64,000 bases of DNA from Pseudomonas sp. URIL14HWK12:I12. Its GTDB lineage: Bacteria > Pseudomonadota > Gammaproteobacteria > Pseudomonadales > Pseudomonadaceae. The notes under the pieces were generated by a model. The model ran no database searches. It saw nothing but the letters and a program-made list of their open reading frames with translations, and was not told the DNA's origin. Of the stretch, positions 40,888 through 49,598 are shown in pieces. The stretch is from assembly GCF_003097135.1 (NCBI RefSeq), contig NZ_QEQL01000006.1:308729-372728 (forward strand), read 5' to 3'. Position 1 is the stretch's first letter, and every line of letters starts with the position of its first letter. The position numbers were made by a program, and so were the translations under genes.

Positions 40888-41796
40888 ATGAATTCACTTG
40901 GAAAATCCCTTCCGCCCCTGTCTGCCCTACTTCCTTTCGAGGCTGCGGCCAGGCTCGGTAGTTTTTCCAAAGCCGCTGATGAGCTGCACATCACACAGGC
41001 GGCAGTAAGCCGGCAGATTCGTATCATCGAGGCCAATATCGGGCAGCCGCTATTCGTTCGGCGTAACCGCGCTGTTTTTCTGACTGACGCTGGCCAGGAT
41101 TTAGCGAATGCAGTGCGGGCGGCGTTGAAATCCGTAGCGGCGCGGGCAATGGAGCTGCGCAGTGGCGCACGTAAGAACGAAGTAGTCCTGCTTTGCCAGC
41201 TGTGCGAGGCCTTTCATTGGCTTATGCCGAGGCTGTCGGACTTTCATCAGGCATACCCTCAAATTGAATTGAAGGTGGCAACCTCGACTAAACCGCTGAC
41301 GGAGTTCGAAGGCTACTTCGACGTGGCTTTGCAAAGCACAGGGCGAGATCATGGAAACCATCCGTTGGCTTTTACCGCGGCCGATGAAGTGTTTCCCGTG
41401 TGTTCCCCCGAATATGTTGGCCAAAAAGGCCCCCTGGATATCCATAGGCTTCTGCCCCATACCCTGCTCCATCACCATGCCGACCCGCCCCACCTGCTGG
41501 AATGGGGAACATGGCTTACGGCACACGGTGTTAGCCTGCCCCACGGCCATAAGGGGGTCAGCTTCGACAGCTACTCATTGATGCTTCAGGCGGCGGTTGA
41601 GGGCCATGGGATCGCGATGGGCTGGCAACGAACAGCGGCCCGGCTGATAGACAGCGGCGCACTGGTTCGCCCCTGCACCGAAAGCATAAACTTGCCCGAG
41701 GCCATTTCTGTTTTCCGCAGGGAGGGCAAGCCCAACCACCAGGAAACGCAGACATTGATCGATTGGCTCAAAGGGCAGTTGGGTGTTTCTCTATAG
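40888..41796 (+). CDS. LysR-family transcriptional regulator
   Basis: A 302-residue LysR regulator of the GcvA-like branch. The N-terminal winged helix-turn-helix (about 10-70) contains RLGSFSKAADELHITQAAVSRQI. The C-terminal periplasmic-binding-like effector domain covers about 95-295. Divergent transcription from the dioxygenase gene, 145 bp apart with a 12-bp inverted repeat, suggests it controls that gene. Confidence 0.92.
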   Translation: MNSLGKSLPPLSALLPFEAAARLGSFSKAADELHITQAAVSRQIRIIEANIGQPLFVRRNRAVFLTDAGQDLANAVRAALKSVAARAMELRSGARKNEVVLLCQLCEAFHWLMPRLSDFHQAYPQIELKVATSTKPLTEFEGYFDVALQSTGRDHGNHPLAFTAADEVFPVCSPEYVGQKGPLDIHRLLPHTLLHHHADPPHLLEWGTWLTAHGVSLPHGHKGVSFDSYSLMLQAAVEGHGIAMGWQRTAARLIDSGALVRPCTESINLPEAISVFRREGKPNHQETQTLIDWLKGQLGVSL

Positions 41797-41819
41797 GCCT
41801 TTCTGTAACGGCTAAAAGC

Positions 41820-41853
41820 AAAAAGCGAGGCCAAATGAATGGCCTCGCTTTTT
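41820..41853. terminator. Bidirectional terminator between LysR gene and ssb
   Basis: A perfect 13-bp stem (AAAAAGCGAGGCC / GGCCTCGCTTTTT) with an 8-nt loop. A/T runs on both sides serve the convergent LysR gene (+) and ssb (-). Confidence 0.9.
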
Positions 41854-41879
41854 GTTTGCCGGTCTTGTGAAGCCAGGCT

Positions 41880-42422
41880 TCAGAACGGAATATCGTCATC
41901 GAAACTGTCGAAATCCGCTGCAGGTTGTGGCGCCTGCTGCTGCTGCGGTGGCGCGCTCTGCTGCTGGCGCGGGGCCTGTTGCGGGCGCTGCTGTGCCTGT
42001 TGGCGAGGCGCCTGCTGGGCGTAGTTGCCCCCGCCACCGCCCTGGTCGTAACCGCCCTGCTGGCCACCCTGGCCCTGCTGGCGACTGCCCAGCAGCTGCA
42101 TGGTGCCTTGCATGTCTACGACGATCTCAGTGGTGTAGCGCTTGATGCCGTCTTTTTCCCACTCACGGGTTTGCAGCTTGCCTTCGACGTAGATCTGCGA
42201 GCCCTTGCGAACGTACTCGCCAGCCACTTCGGCCACGCGGCCGAACAGCGAGACTCGGTGCCACTCGGTGCGCTCGACCTTCTGGCCGCTTTGCTTGTCG
42301 GTCCACTGCTCGCTGGTCGCCAGGCTGAGGTTGGTGACCGCGTTGCCGTTGGGCAGGTAGCGCACTTCCGGATCCTGGCCGACGCTGCCGACCAAAATGA
42401 CTTTGTTAACCCCGCGGGCCAT
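41880..42422 (-). CDS. ssb: Single-stranded DNA-binding protein
   Basis: A 180-residue SSB. The OB fold (about 1-110) includes NKVILVGSVGQDPEVRY. A Gln/Gly-rich disordered linker (about 115-170) leads to the acidic tip DDDIPF that recruits repair and replication partners. It follows the MFS gene by 24 bp on the same strand, as in other Pseudomonas. Confidence 0.96.
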   Translation of the reverse strand: MARGVNKVILVGSVGQDPEVRYLPNGNAVTNLSLATSEQWTDKQSGQKVERTEWHRVSLFGRVAEVAGEYVRKGSQIYVEGKLQTREWEKDGIKRYTTEIVVDMQGTMQLLGSRQQGQGGQQGGYDQGGGGGNYAQQAPRQQAQQRPQQAPRQQQSAPPQQQQAPQPAADFDSFDDDIPF

Positions 42423-42446
42423 ATCGTTCTCCCGGGAACGCCCCTA

Positions 42447-43823
42447 TCAAGCCGGATTGACCAAGGCCTCGATAGCGGAGCGGTCCACTACTTTAGTATC
42501 GAATTTGATGTAGACGGCGGCCTCTTCGGCCACCACCACGGCGTCTGTCACTCCCGGGACGGCCATCAGCCGTTCACTCAGGCTGGCATCGCCCAATACC
42601 TGATCCGCCAGCGGCATGCGCAGGCTGGTGACGTAAGGTGGTTCGCGCATGGTACCAGCAATCACTAACCAGAGGGCGAGCAATGCAGCGCTTCCGAGGA
42701 ACGCACCGCTGAGGCCCCCGTGCTGGTACAGCCAACCACCGAGAATGCCGCCAAGCGCCGCGCCCAGGAACTGGCTAGTGGAATACACCCCCATTGCCGT
42801 GCCCTTGCCGCCTGCTGGCGACACCTTGCTCACCAGCGACGGCAGGGACGCTTCCAGCAGGTTGAACGCGGTGAAGAACACCACCGTGGCCACCACCAAC
42901 CGCTCAAGGCCGAAGCCCCAGGCCCAGAAAAACAGTTCGGTGAGCATCAGAACCGCAACCGCGCCCAGGAGGACGCGTTTCATCTTGCGCTTTTTCTCGC
43001 CGTAGATGATGAACGGAACCATTGCAAAGAATGAGACGAACAGCGCAGTGAGGTACACCCACCAATGCTGTTCCTTCGCAAGCCCCGCCCGCTCGACGTA
43101 CGCCAGTGGCAACGCGACGAAACTGCACATCAATACGCCGTGGAGGATGAAGATGCCCGCGTTGAGCCGCAGCAGCTCGGCATTGCGCAAGGTGGGCACT
43201 AACGCCTGGCGGGCCACCCCCGACTCTCGATGCTGCAACAGGCCGTTACTGCGCGGCACTACAAAGGCCACCAGCAGAAAGCCGACCATGGCCAGCACCG
43301 CTGTTGCCAGGAATAGCCCCGACAACCCGAACGCGCGGGTCAGCAGCGGCCCTACCACCATCGCCACGGCGAACGACAGGCCGATGCTCATGCCGATCAT
43401 CGCCATGGCCTTGGTACGGTGCTGTTCGCGGGTGAGGTCTGACAACAGCGCCATAACGGCCGCAGAGATGGCACCGGCCCCTTGCAGCACACGACCGCCA
43501 ATCACCCCCCAGATGGAATCGGCGTGCGCAGCCAGCAAACTGCCCAAGGCAAAGAGCACAAGACCCACATAGATCACCGGGCGGCGGCCGATACGGTCGG
43601 AGATAATCCCGAAGGGGATCTGCAGCAGCGCTTGAGTCAGGCCGTAGGCACCGATGGCCAGGCCGATCAGCGCGGGGGTGGCGCCAGCCAGGTCCATGCC
43701 ATAAGTGGCCAGTACCGGGAGCACCATGAACATGCCAAGCATGCGGAAAGCGAACACCAGCGCCAGGCTACCAGCAGCGCGTGTTTCGCCCGCGCTCATG
43801 CGTTCGCGATGGAGATCGTGCAT
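42447..43823 (-). CDS. YajR-like MFS transporter with C-terminal ferredoxin-like domain
   Basis: A 458-residue major facilitator with 12 predicted helices; motif A is GIISDRIGRRPVIYVG. The last 70 residues (VPGVTDAVVVAEEAAVYIKF) form a soluble ferredoxin-like domain, as the YAM domain of E. coli YajR. The start at 43823 aligns with the YajR N-terminus, although an ATG at 43799 is possible. Substrate unknown; multidrug or metabolite export is typical. Confidence 0.88.
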   Translation of the reverse strand: MHDLHRERMSAGETRAAGSLALVFAFRMLGMFMVLPVLATYGMDLAGATPALIGLAIGAYGLTQALLQIPFGIISDRIGRRPVIYVGLVLFALGSLLAAHADSIWGVIGGRVLQGAGAISAAVMALLSDLTREQHRTKAMAMIGMSIGLSFAVAMVVGPLLTRAFGLSGLFLATAVLAMVGFLLVAFVVPRSNGLLQHRESGVARQALVPTLRNAELLRLNAGIFILHGVLMCSFVALPLAYVERAGLAKEQHWWVYLTALFVSFFAMVPFIIYGEKKRKMKRVLLGAVAVLMLTELFFWAWGFGLERLVVATVVFFTAFNLLEASLPSLVSKVSPAGGKGTAMGVYSTSQFLGAALGGILGGWLYQHGGLSGAFLGSAALLALWLVIAGTMREPPYVTSLRMPLADQVLGDASLSERLMAVPGVTDAVVVAEEAAVYIKFDTKVVDRSAIEALVNPA

Positions 43824-44024
43824 GAAAGAACCTCGTATGAACCGGCGGCGATTCTACCAGTCGGATCGGTTAACGGCACGGCCGGCGACGCTTTGCCACA
43901 TTAAGGGATCTTCACGGCCATCCGTCGACTTTCCTACATGCTCTGACGCGCTTTCATACAGCCGTGCAGACCGTCGCCACGCCCCCGTATACTGCTAGGT
44001 TTCCGCCCGCCAAGCGAGGCTGCT

Positions 44025-46859
44025 TTGGACAAGATCCTGATTCGTGGGGCACGTACCCACAACCTGAAAAACATCGATTTGACCCTGCCCCGCGACAAGC
44101 TGATCGTCATCACGGGGCTCTCTGGCTCAGGCAAGTCTTCCCTGGCCTTCGACACACTCTACGCTGAAGGCCAACGCCGCTACGTCGAGTCGCTGTCGGC
44201 TTACGCCCGGCAGTTCCTGTCGATGATGGAAAAGCCCGACGTGGATACCATCGAAGGGTTGTCTCCGGCGATTTCCATCGAACAGAAGTCCACCTCGCAC
44301 AACCCACGGTCCACAGTGGGCACTATCACCGAGATCTACGACTACCTTCGCCTGCTCTATGCACGCGTGGGCACGCCCCGTTGCCCAGACCACGACGAGC
44401 CGCTAGAAGCGCAGACCGTGAGCCAGATGGTCGACCAAGTGCTGGCAGAGCCCGAGGGCCGCAGGCTGATGTTGCTGGCACCGGTGATTCGCGAACGCAA
44501 GGGCGAGCACCTGGCCGTGTTCGAAGAGCTGCGCGCGCAAGGCTTTGTGCGCGCCCGTATCGATGGGCGCCTGCATGAGCTGGACGAACTGCCCAAGCTC
44601 GACAAGCAGAAGAAACACACTGTCGAAGTGGTCGTTGACCGTTTCAAAGTACGCGCTGACCTCCAGCAGCGGCTCGCTGAGTCGTTCGAAACGGCGCTGA
44701 ACCTTGCCGATGGCATCGCCCTGGTCGCTTCGATGGATGACGAGGGTGGCGAAGACACCATATTCTCGGCCCGCTTTGCCTGCCCGATCTGCGGCCACTC
44801 GATCAGTGAGCTCGAACCGAAGCTGTTTTCCTTCAACAACCCGGCCGGCGCATGCCCCACCTGCGACGGCCTGGGCGTGAAGCAATTCTTCGATGCCAAA
44901 CGCCTAGTCAATGGCGAGCTGACGCTGGCCGAAGGCGCGATACGCGGCTGGGATCGGCGAAACGTCTACTACTTCCAGATGCTCGGTTCCCTGGCCGGGC
45001 AGTTCCGCTTCAGCCTCGACGAGCCTTTCGACAACCTGGCCGCCGATGTGCAGAAACTGCTGTTGTATGGCACTGGCAAACAGAATGTGGACTTCAAGTA
45101 CCTCAACGACCGCGGCGACATCGTCAAGCGCTCGCACCCATTCGAAGGGATCATTCCGAACCTTGAGCGGCGCTACCGGGAAACAGAGTCGAACACGGTT
45201 CGTGAAGAGCTGGCCAAGTTCCTCAGCACCCAGCCGTGCCCGGATTGCCGTGGTACTCGGTTGCGCCGTGAAGCCCGCCACGTGTGGGTCGGCGAAAAAA
45301 CCCTGCCTGCGGTTACGGGCCTGCCGATCGGTGACGCGTGGGAATATTTCGGCAAGCTGAGCCTGACAGGCCGGCGCGGGGAGATCGCCGACAAGATTCT
45401 CAAGGAGATCCGCGAGCGCCTGCAGTTCCTGGTCAATGTGGGCTTGGACTACCTGACACTGGACCGCAGCGCCGATACCCTGTCGGGCGGCGAAGCCCAG
45501 CGTATCCGCCTGGCGAGCCAGATCGGTGCTGGCCTGGTGGGGGTGATGTACATCCTCGATGAGCCGTCGATCGGCCTGCACCAGCGCGACAACGACCGGC
45601 TGCTGGCTACGCTCAATCACCTGCGCGATATCGGAAACACGGTGATTGTGGTCGAGCACGATGAAGACGCCATTCGCCTCGCCGACTATGTGGTGGATAT
45701 CGGCCCAGGCGCGGGCGTCCACGGTGGCCAGATCGTTGCTGAAGGTACACCGGCTCAAGTAATGGCACATCCGGATTCGGAAACTGGCAAGTACCTGTCT
45801 GGGCGCAAGAAAATCGTCGTCCCCGCGAAGCGTACCCCGCGCGACAAGAAGCTGGCGGTGACCATCAAGGGCGCGCGAGGTAATAACCTACAGAAAGTCG
45901 ACCTGGAGATCCCGGTGGGGCTGCTGACCTGTGTGACCGGGGTATCGGGCTCAGGCAAGTCGACGCTGATCAACAATACGCTGTTCCCCCTGAGCTCCAC
46001 TGCCCTGAACGGCGCCACCACACTGGAAGCGGCAGCGCATGACAGCATCAACGGCCTGCAGCATCTGGACAAGGTCGTTGACATCGACCAGAGCCCGATC
46101 GGCCGCACGCCCCGCTCCAACCCGGCCACCTACACCGGCTTGTTCACTCCGATCCGCGAGCTGTTCGCAGGGGTGCCCGAAGCCCGTGCGCGGGGCTATG
46201 GGCCAGGCCGCTTCTCGTTCAACGTCAAGGGTGGCCGCTGCGAGGCCTGCCAGGGCGATGGCTTGATCAAGGTTGAAATGCACTTTCTGCCGGACATCTA
46301 CGTGCCGTGCGATGTATGCAAGAGCAAGCGCTACAACCGCGAAACGCTGGAAATCCGCTACAAGGGCAAGAGCATCGACGAGGTGCTGGACATGACCATC
46401 GAAGACGCTCGCGGCTTCTTCGACGCAGTGCCGGCGCTGGCTCGCAAGCTGCAAACGCTGATGGACGTCGGGCTTTCATACATCAAGCTCGGGCAATCGG
46501 CGACGACGCTCTCGGGGGGTGAAGCGCAGCGGGTCAAGCTGTCGCGCGAGCTCTCCAAACGAGACACTGGCAAGACCCTTTACATCCTCGATGAGCCCAC
46601 GACAGGCCTGCACTTTGCGGACATTCAACAGCTGCTGGATGTATTGCATCGCCTGCGTGATCACGGCAATACCGTCGTGGTGATCGAGCACAACCTGGAC
46701 GTCATCAAGACCGCCGACTGGTTGGTGGACCTTGGGCCGGAGGGCGGTTCCAAAGGTGGCCAGATCATCGCGTGCGGCACACCGGAAGAGGTAGCGCAAA
46801 TGCCCCAGTCCTACACGGGCAAGTACCTGAAGCCGTTGCTGGAGCGAGACCGGGCCTGA
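44025..46859 (+). CDS. uvrA: UvrABC excinuclease subunit A
   Basis: A 944-residue nucleotide-excision-repair damage sensor with two ABC modules. Walker A motifs are GLSGSGKS and GVSGSGKS; signature regions are LSGGEAQRIRLA and LSGGEAQRVKLS. Zinc modules include CPICGHS with CPTCDGLG, and CEACQGDG with CDVCKSK. It starts at TTG (44025), giving MDKILIRGARTHNLK; GAGG lies just upstream. I found no LexA operator in the 200-bp upstream gap. Confidence 0.96.
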   Translation: MDKILIRGARTHNLKNIDLTLPRDKLIVITGLSGSGKSSLAFDTLYAEGQRRYVESLSAYARQFLSMMEKPDVDTIEGLSPAISIEQKSTSHNPRSTVGTITEIYDYLRLLYARVGTPRCPDHDEPLEAQTVSQMVDQVLAEPEGRRLMLLAPVIRERKGEHLAVFEELRAQGFVRARIDGRLHELDELPKLDKQKKHTVEVVVDRFKVRADLQQRLAESFETALNLADGIALVASMDDEGGEDTIFSARFACPICGHSISELEPKLFSFNNPAGACPTCDGLGVKQFFDAKRLVNGELTLAEGAIRGWDRRNVYYFQMLGSLAGQFRFSLDEPFDNLAADVQKLLLYGTGKQNVDFKYLNDRGDIVKRSHPFEGIIPNLERRYRETESNTVREELAKFLSTQPCPDCRGTRLRREARHVWVGEKTLPAVTGLPIGDAWEYFGKLSLTGRRGEIADKILKEIRERLQFLVNVGLDYLTLDRSADTLSGGEAQRIRLASQIGAGLVGVMYILDEPSIGLHQRDNDRLLATLNHLRDIGNTVIVVEHDEDAIRLADYVVDIGPGAGVHGGQIVAEGTPAQVMAHPDSETGKYLSGRKKIVVPAKRTPRDKKLAVTIKGARGNNLQKVDLEIPVGLLTCVTGVSGSGKSTLINNTLFPLSSTALNGATTLEAAAHDSINGLQHLDKVVDIDQSPIGRTPRSNPATYTGLFTPIRELFAGVPEARARGYGPGRFSFNVKGGRCEACQGDGLIKVEMHFLPDIYVPCDVCKSKRYNRETLEIRYKGKSIDEVLDMTIEDARGFFDAVPALARKLQTLMDVGLSYIKLGQSATTLSGGEAQRVKLSRELSKRDTGKTLYILDEPTTGLHFADIQQLLDVLHRLRDHGNTVVVIEHNLDVIKTADWLVDLGPEGGSKGGQIIACGTPEEVAQMPQSYTGKYLKPLLERDRA

Positions 46860-46865
46860 AACGAA

Positions 46866-46889
46866 AACGCCGCCCGATAGGGCGGCGTT
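46866..46889. terminator. Bidirectional terminator between uvrA and the ferritin gene
   Basis: A perfect 10-bp stem (AACGCCGCCC / GGGCGGCGTT) with a GATA loop, 6 bp after the uvrA stop and 17 bp beyond the ferritin stop on the other strand. Confidence 0.85.
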
Positions 46890-46906
46890 CTTCCATCAAT
46901 GGCGGC

Positions 46907-47377
46907 TTAACTGCGGGCCTGGGACTGAAGATAGTTTTCCAGCCCAATGGATTTGATCAGGCCCAGCTGCTTTTCGAGCCAGTAGGTATGATCTTCCTCG
47001 GTGTCGCTCAGTTGCACCCGCAGAATCTCACGGCTCACGTAATCGCCATGTTGCTCGCAGAGGGCAATGCCTTTGCGCAGCGCGTCACGCACCTTGTACT
47101 CCAGGCGCAGGTCGCTCTCGAACATTGTGGGCACGCTGGTACCTACGTCCAGATCGTCGGGGCGCATGCGAGGTGTGCCTTCGAGCATCAAGATGCGGCG
47201 CATGAGGGCGTCGGCGTGTTGCGCCTCCTCTTCCATCTCGTGGTTCATGCGCTCATACAGCGCCGTGAAGCCCCAATCCTCATACATGCGCGAATGCACG
47301 AAATATTGATCGCGGGCCGCCAGTTCGCCGGTCAACAGCGTGTTGAGGTAATCGATAACATCTGGATGACCTTGCAT
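46907..47377 (-). CDS. Bacterioferritin-family protein lacking the heme-ligand Met52
   Basis: A 156-residue ferritin subunit. All six ferroxidase ligands are present (Glu18, Glu51, His54, Glu93, Glu127, His130). At the position of the heme-ligating Met52 of E. coli Bfr the residue is Ala52, so heme binding at the dimer interface is not expected. The gene next to katA in P. aeruginosa encodes the heme-free ferritin FtnA (old name BfrA), which fits. GGAGAAGG precedes the ATG at 47377; an in-frame ATG at 47503 would add 42 non-ferritin residues. Confidence 0.9.
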   Translation of the reverse strand: MQGHPDVIDYLNTLLTGELAARDQYFVHSRMYEDWGFTALYERMNHEMEEEAQHADALMRRILMLEGTPRMRPDDLDVGTSVPTMFESDLRLEYKVRDALRKGIALCEQHGDYVSREILRVQLSDTEEDHTYWLEKQLGLIKSIGLENYLQSQARS

Positions 47378-47493
47378 GGGGCCCTTCTCCACGGTTGCAA
47401 AGCCGATATTGTGAAGCATGCGCCGGCACAGGTCACCTATTGAGTGGCAATAAGTAGCCAAAAATCGGCGAAATATCCGCCTAAAAACGCGAA

Positions 47494-47515
47494 AACCGCC
47501 CAATTGAGGGCGGTT
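47494..47515 (-). terminator. Terminator after katA
   Basis: An 8-bp stem (AACCGCCC / GGGCGGTT) with a 6-nt loop, followed on the minus strand by TTCGCG and a T-rich stretch, about 29 bp past the katA stop. Confidence 0.75.
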
Positions 47516-47543
47516 CTCCTTATCGTTGCGAATACCGTGTGCG

Positions 47544-48992
47544 TTAACCTAGCGCAATCCCCAACTTTTCGGCGATTCCCCGGCCATAGGCTGGGTCCGC
47601 CTTGTAGAAGTGCTGCAATTGCCTTTGAACCACATCGTTACTAACGCCCGCCATCGCACCGGCGATATTGCTGATCAACAAAGCACGCTGCTCGTCGCTC
47701 ATAAGCCGGAAGAGCACACCTGCGTGGCTGTAGTAGTCAGTGTCTTCGCGATGATCCCATCGCGCTGCCGCACCGCTCAACGACAGTGGCGGCTCAGCAT
47801 AACGGGGGGCTTGCTTTGGGGCATCTGCGTAGCTGTTGGGCTCGTAATTCGGCGACGCACCGCCATTGCTGCCAAATGCCATGGCACCGTCTCGCTGGTA
47901 GCTGTTAACGGGCGATTTCGGCGCATTGACCGGCAATTGCTGGTGATTGGTACCCACGCGATAGCGATGCGCGTCGGCGTAAGCGAACACCCGCCCCTGC
48001 AGCATGCGATCCGGCGAAAGGCCGACCCCCGGCACGACGTTGCTCGGGGCAAATGCCGCCTGCTCGACCTCGGCGAAGTAGTTTTGCGGGTTGCGGTTCA
48101 GCTCAAGGGTGCCGACCTCAATCAACGGGTAGTCCTTTTGGGACCAGGTCTTGGTGACGTCGAACGGGTTCTCATGATGAGCCTGGGCCTGGGCCTCGCT
48201 CATGATCTGGACGCAGGCACGCCATTTGGGAAAGTCGTTGGCCTCAATGGCATTGAACAGGTCGCGCTGGGCGTAATCCGGGTCAGTACCGGCCAGCCGC
48301 GCAGCCTCAGCCGGAGGCAGGTTCTTGATGCCTTGCTGGCTCTTGAAGTGCCATTTGACCCAGTGCCGCTCGCCATCCTGATTGATCAGGCTGAACGTAT
48401 GGCTACCGAAGCCGTGCATGAAACGGTACCCGTCCGGAATGCCACGGTCGGAGAAGAGGATCGTGACTTGGTGAGTGGCTTCGGGCGAATGCGACCAGAA
48501 GTCCCACATCATCTGGGCGCTCTTCATGTTGGTCTGCGGGTGGCGCTTCTGTGTGTGAATAAAGTCTGGAAACTTCAACGGGTCGCGGATGAAAAACACC
48601 GGGGTGTTGTTACCAACGATGTCCCAGTTACCTTCCTCCGTGTAGAACTTCACCGCGAAACCGCGTGGGTCTCGCTCGGTATCGGCAGAGCCACGCTCGC
48701 CCCCGACGGTGGAGAACCGCAGGAGTACGTCGGTCCGCTTTCCGACTTCACTGAACAACTTGGCGCGGGAGTAGCGAGTGATGTCGGCCGTTACGGTGAA
48801 GGTCCCGAAGGCTGCAGAGCCTTTGGCGTGCACGCGACGCTCGGGAATGTTTTCGCGATTGAAATGAGCGAGCTTTTCGACCAGATGGAAGTCATCGAGC
48901 AGAAGCGGCCCGCGGGGGCCAGCGCTACGAGAGTTTTGGTTATCGGCAACCGGAGCGCCGCTGGCGGTGGTCAGGATCTTTTCCTGGCTCAT
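47544..48992 (-). CDS. katA: Monofunctional heme catalase (clade 3)
   Basis: A 482-residue small-subunit catalase. The distal His is in RRVHAKGSAAFGTF, the distal Asn in GNNTPVFFIRD, and the proximal heme Tyr in RVFAYADAHRYRVG. Length and residues fit NADPH-binding clade 3 enzymes such as P. aeruginosa KatA. AGAGGA precedes the ATG. Neighbouring ferritin supplies iron storage, and both serve oxidative-stress defence. An OxyR site is expected upstream but I could not place it convincingly. Confidence 0.96.
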   Translation of the reverse strand: MSQEKILTTASGAPVADNQNSRSAGPRGPLLLDDFHLVEKLAHFNRENIPERRVHAKGSAAFGTFTVTADITRYSRAKLFSEVGKRTDVLLRFSTVGGERGSADTERDPRGFAVKFYTEEGNWDIVGNNTPVFFIRDPLKFPDFIHTQKRHPQTNMKSAQMMWDFWSHSPEATHQVTILFSDRGIPDGYRFMHGFGSHTFSLINQDGERHWVKWHFKSQQGIKNLPPAEAARLAGTDPDYAQRDLFNAIEANDFPKWRACVQIMSEAQAQAHHENPFDVTKTWSQKDYPLIEVGTLELNRNPQNYFAEVEQAAFAPSNVVPGVGLSPDRMLQGRVFAYADAHRYRVGTNHQQLPVNAPKSPVNSYQRDGAMAFGSNGGASPNYEPNSYADAPKQAPRYAEPPLSLSGAAARWDHREDTDYYSHAGVLFRLMSDEQRALLISNIAGAMAGVSNDVVQRQLQHFYKADPAYGRGIAEKLGIALG

Positions 48993-49121
48993 GCTGAATT
49001 CGTCCTCTATCAGGTGGCTCTAGCGTGCGGCTTTAAGCGCCGCGTGAGCCCAGTATACCGAGCACCAGAACAAGCTCTAATTTATTAAAGCACTGCCCCT
49101 GATAGATTTTTTTTGCACAAT

Positions 49122-49148
49122 AAAAAACCGGGCTAGGCCCGGTTTTTT
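49122..49148 (-). terminator. Terminator of the alpha ribosomal operon
   Basis: Stem CCGGGC / GCCCGG with TAG loop, flanked by six A and six T, so it is a strong intrinsic terminator on both strands. It sits 21 bp after rplQ and protects katA from ribosomal read-through. Confidence 0.92.
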
Positions 49149-49168
49149 ATATCTGAGAGGCGTGTGCC

Positions 49169-49555
49169 TTACTCAGCAGCTTCCACAGTACCAGCGACCG
49201 GACGGTCAACCAGTTCTACGTAAGCCATAGGCGCGTTGTCACCAGCGCGGAAACCGCACTTGAGGATACGCAGGTAGCCACCGTTACGGTTGGCATAGCG
49301 AACGCCCAGCTCTTTGAAGAGCTTGCCAACGGCTTCTTTCGAACGGGTACGGTCGAAAGCGAGACGACGGTTAGCAACGCTATCTACCTTGGCCAGGGTG
49401 ATCAGCGGCTCGGCAACGCGGCGCAGTTCCTTGGCTTTTGGCAGGGTAGTTTTGATCAGCTCGTGTTCGAACAGCGACACCGCCATGTTTTGGAACATGG
49501 CTTTGCGGTGCGAACTGGTGCGGCTCAGGTGACGACCACTCTTACGATGACGCAT
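49169..49555 (-). CDS. rplQ: 50S ribosomal protein L17
   Basis: A 128-residue L17, located near the peptide exit tunnel. N-terminal MRHRKSGRHLSRTSSHR is diagnostic. Last gene of the rpsM-rpsK-rpsD-rpoA-rplQ alpha operon. Confidence 0.97.
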   Translation of the reverse strand: MRHRKSGRHLSRTSSHRKAMFQNMAVSLFEHELIKTTLPKAKELRRVAEPLITLAKVDSVANRRLAFDRTRSKEAVGKLFKELGVRYANRNGGYLRILKCGFRAGDNAPMAYVELVDRPVAGTVEAAE

Positions 49556-49598
49556 GGTGAATTCCTTACCGAAACTCTACGTTCGGTGATTACGACGA

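Noticed and set aside
43938..43960. CTG and CAG triplets before uvrA considered as a LexA box
   Set aside because: The spacing is 13 bp rather than 10 and the flanks do not match the Pseudomonas LexA consensus.
47610..49088. 492-residue plus-strand open frame opposite katA
   Set aside because: Antisense shadow of a catalase with all catalytic residues in the other strand.
48993..49121. OxyR site searched upstream of katA
   Set aside because: Only scattered CTAT/ATAG-like tetramers are present, not in the tetrameric spacing expected.
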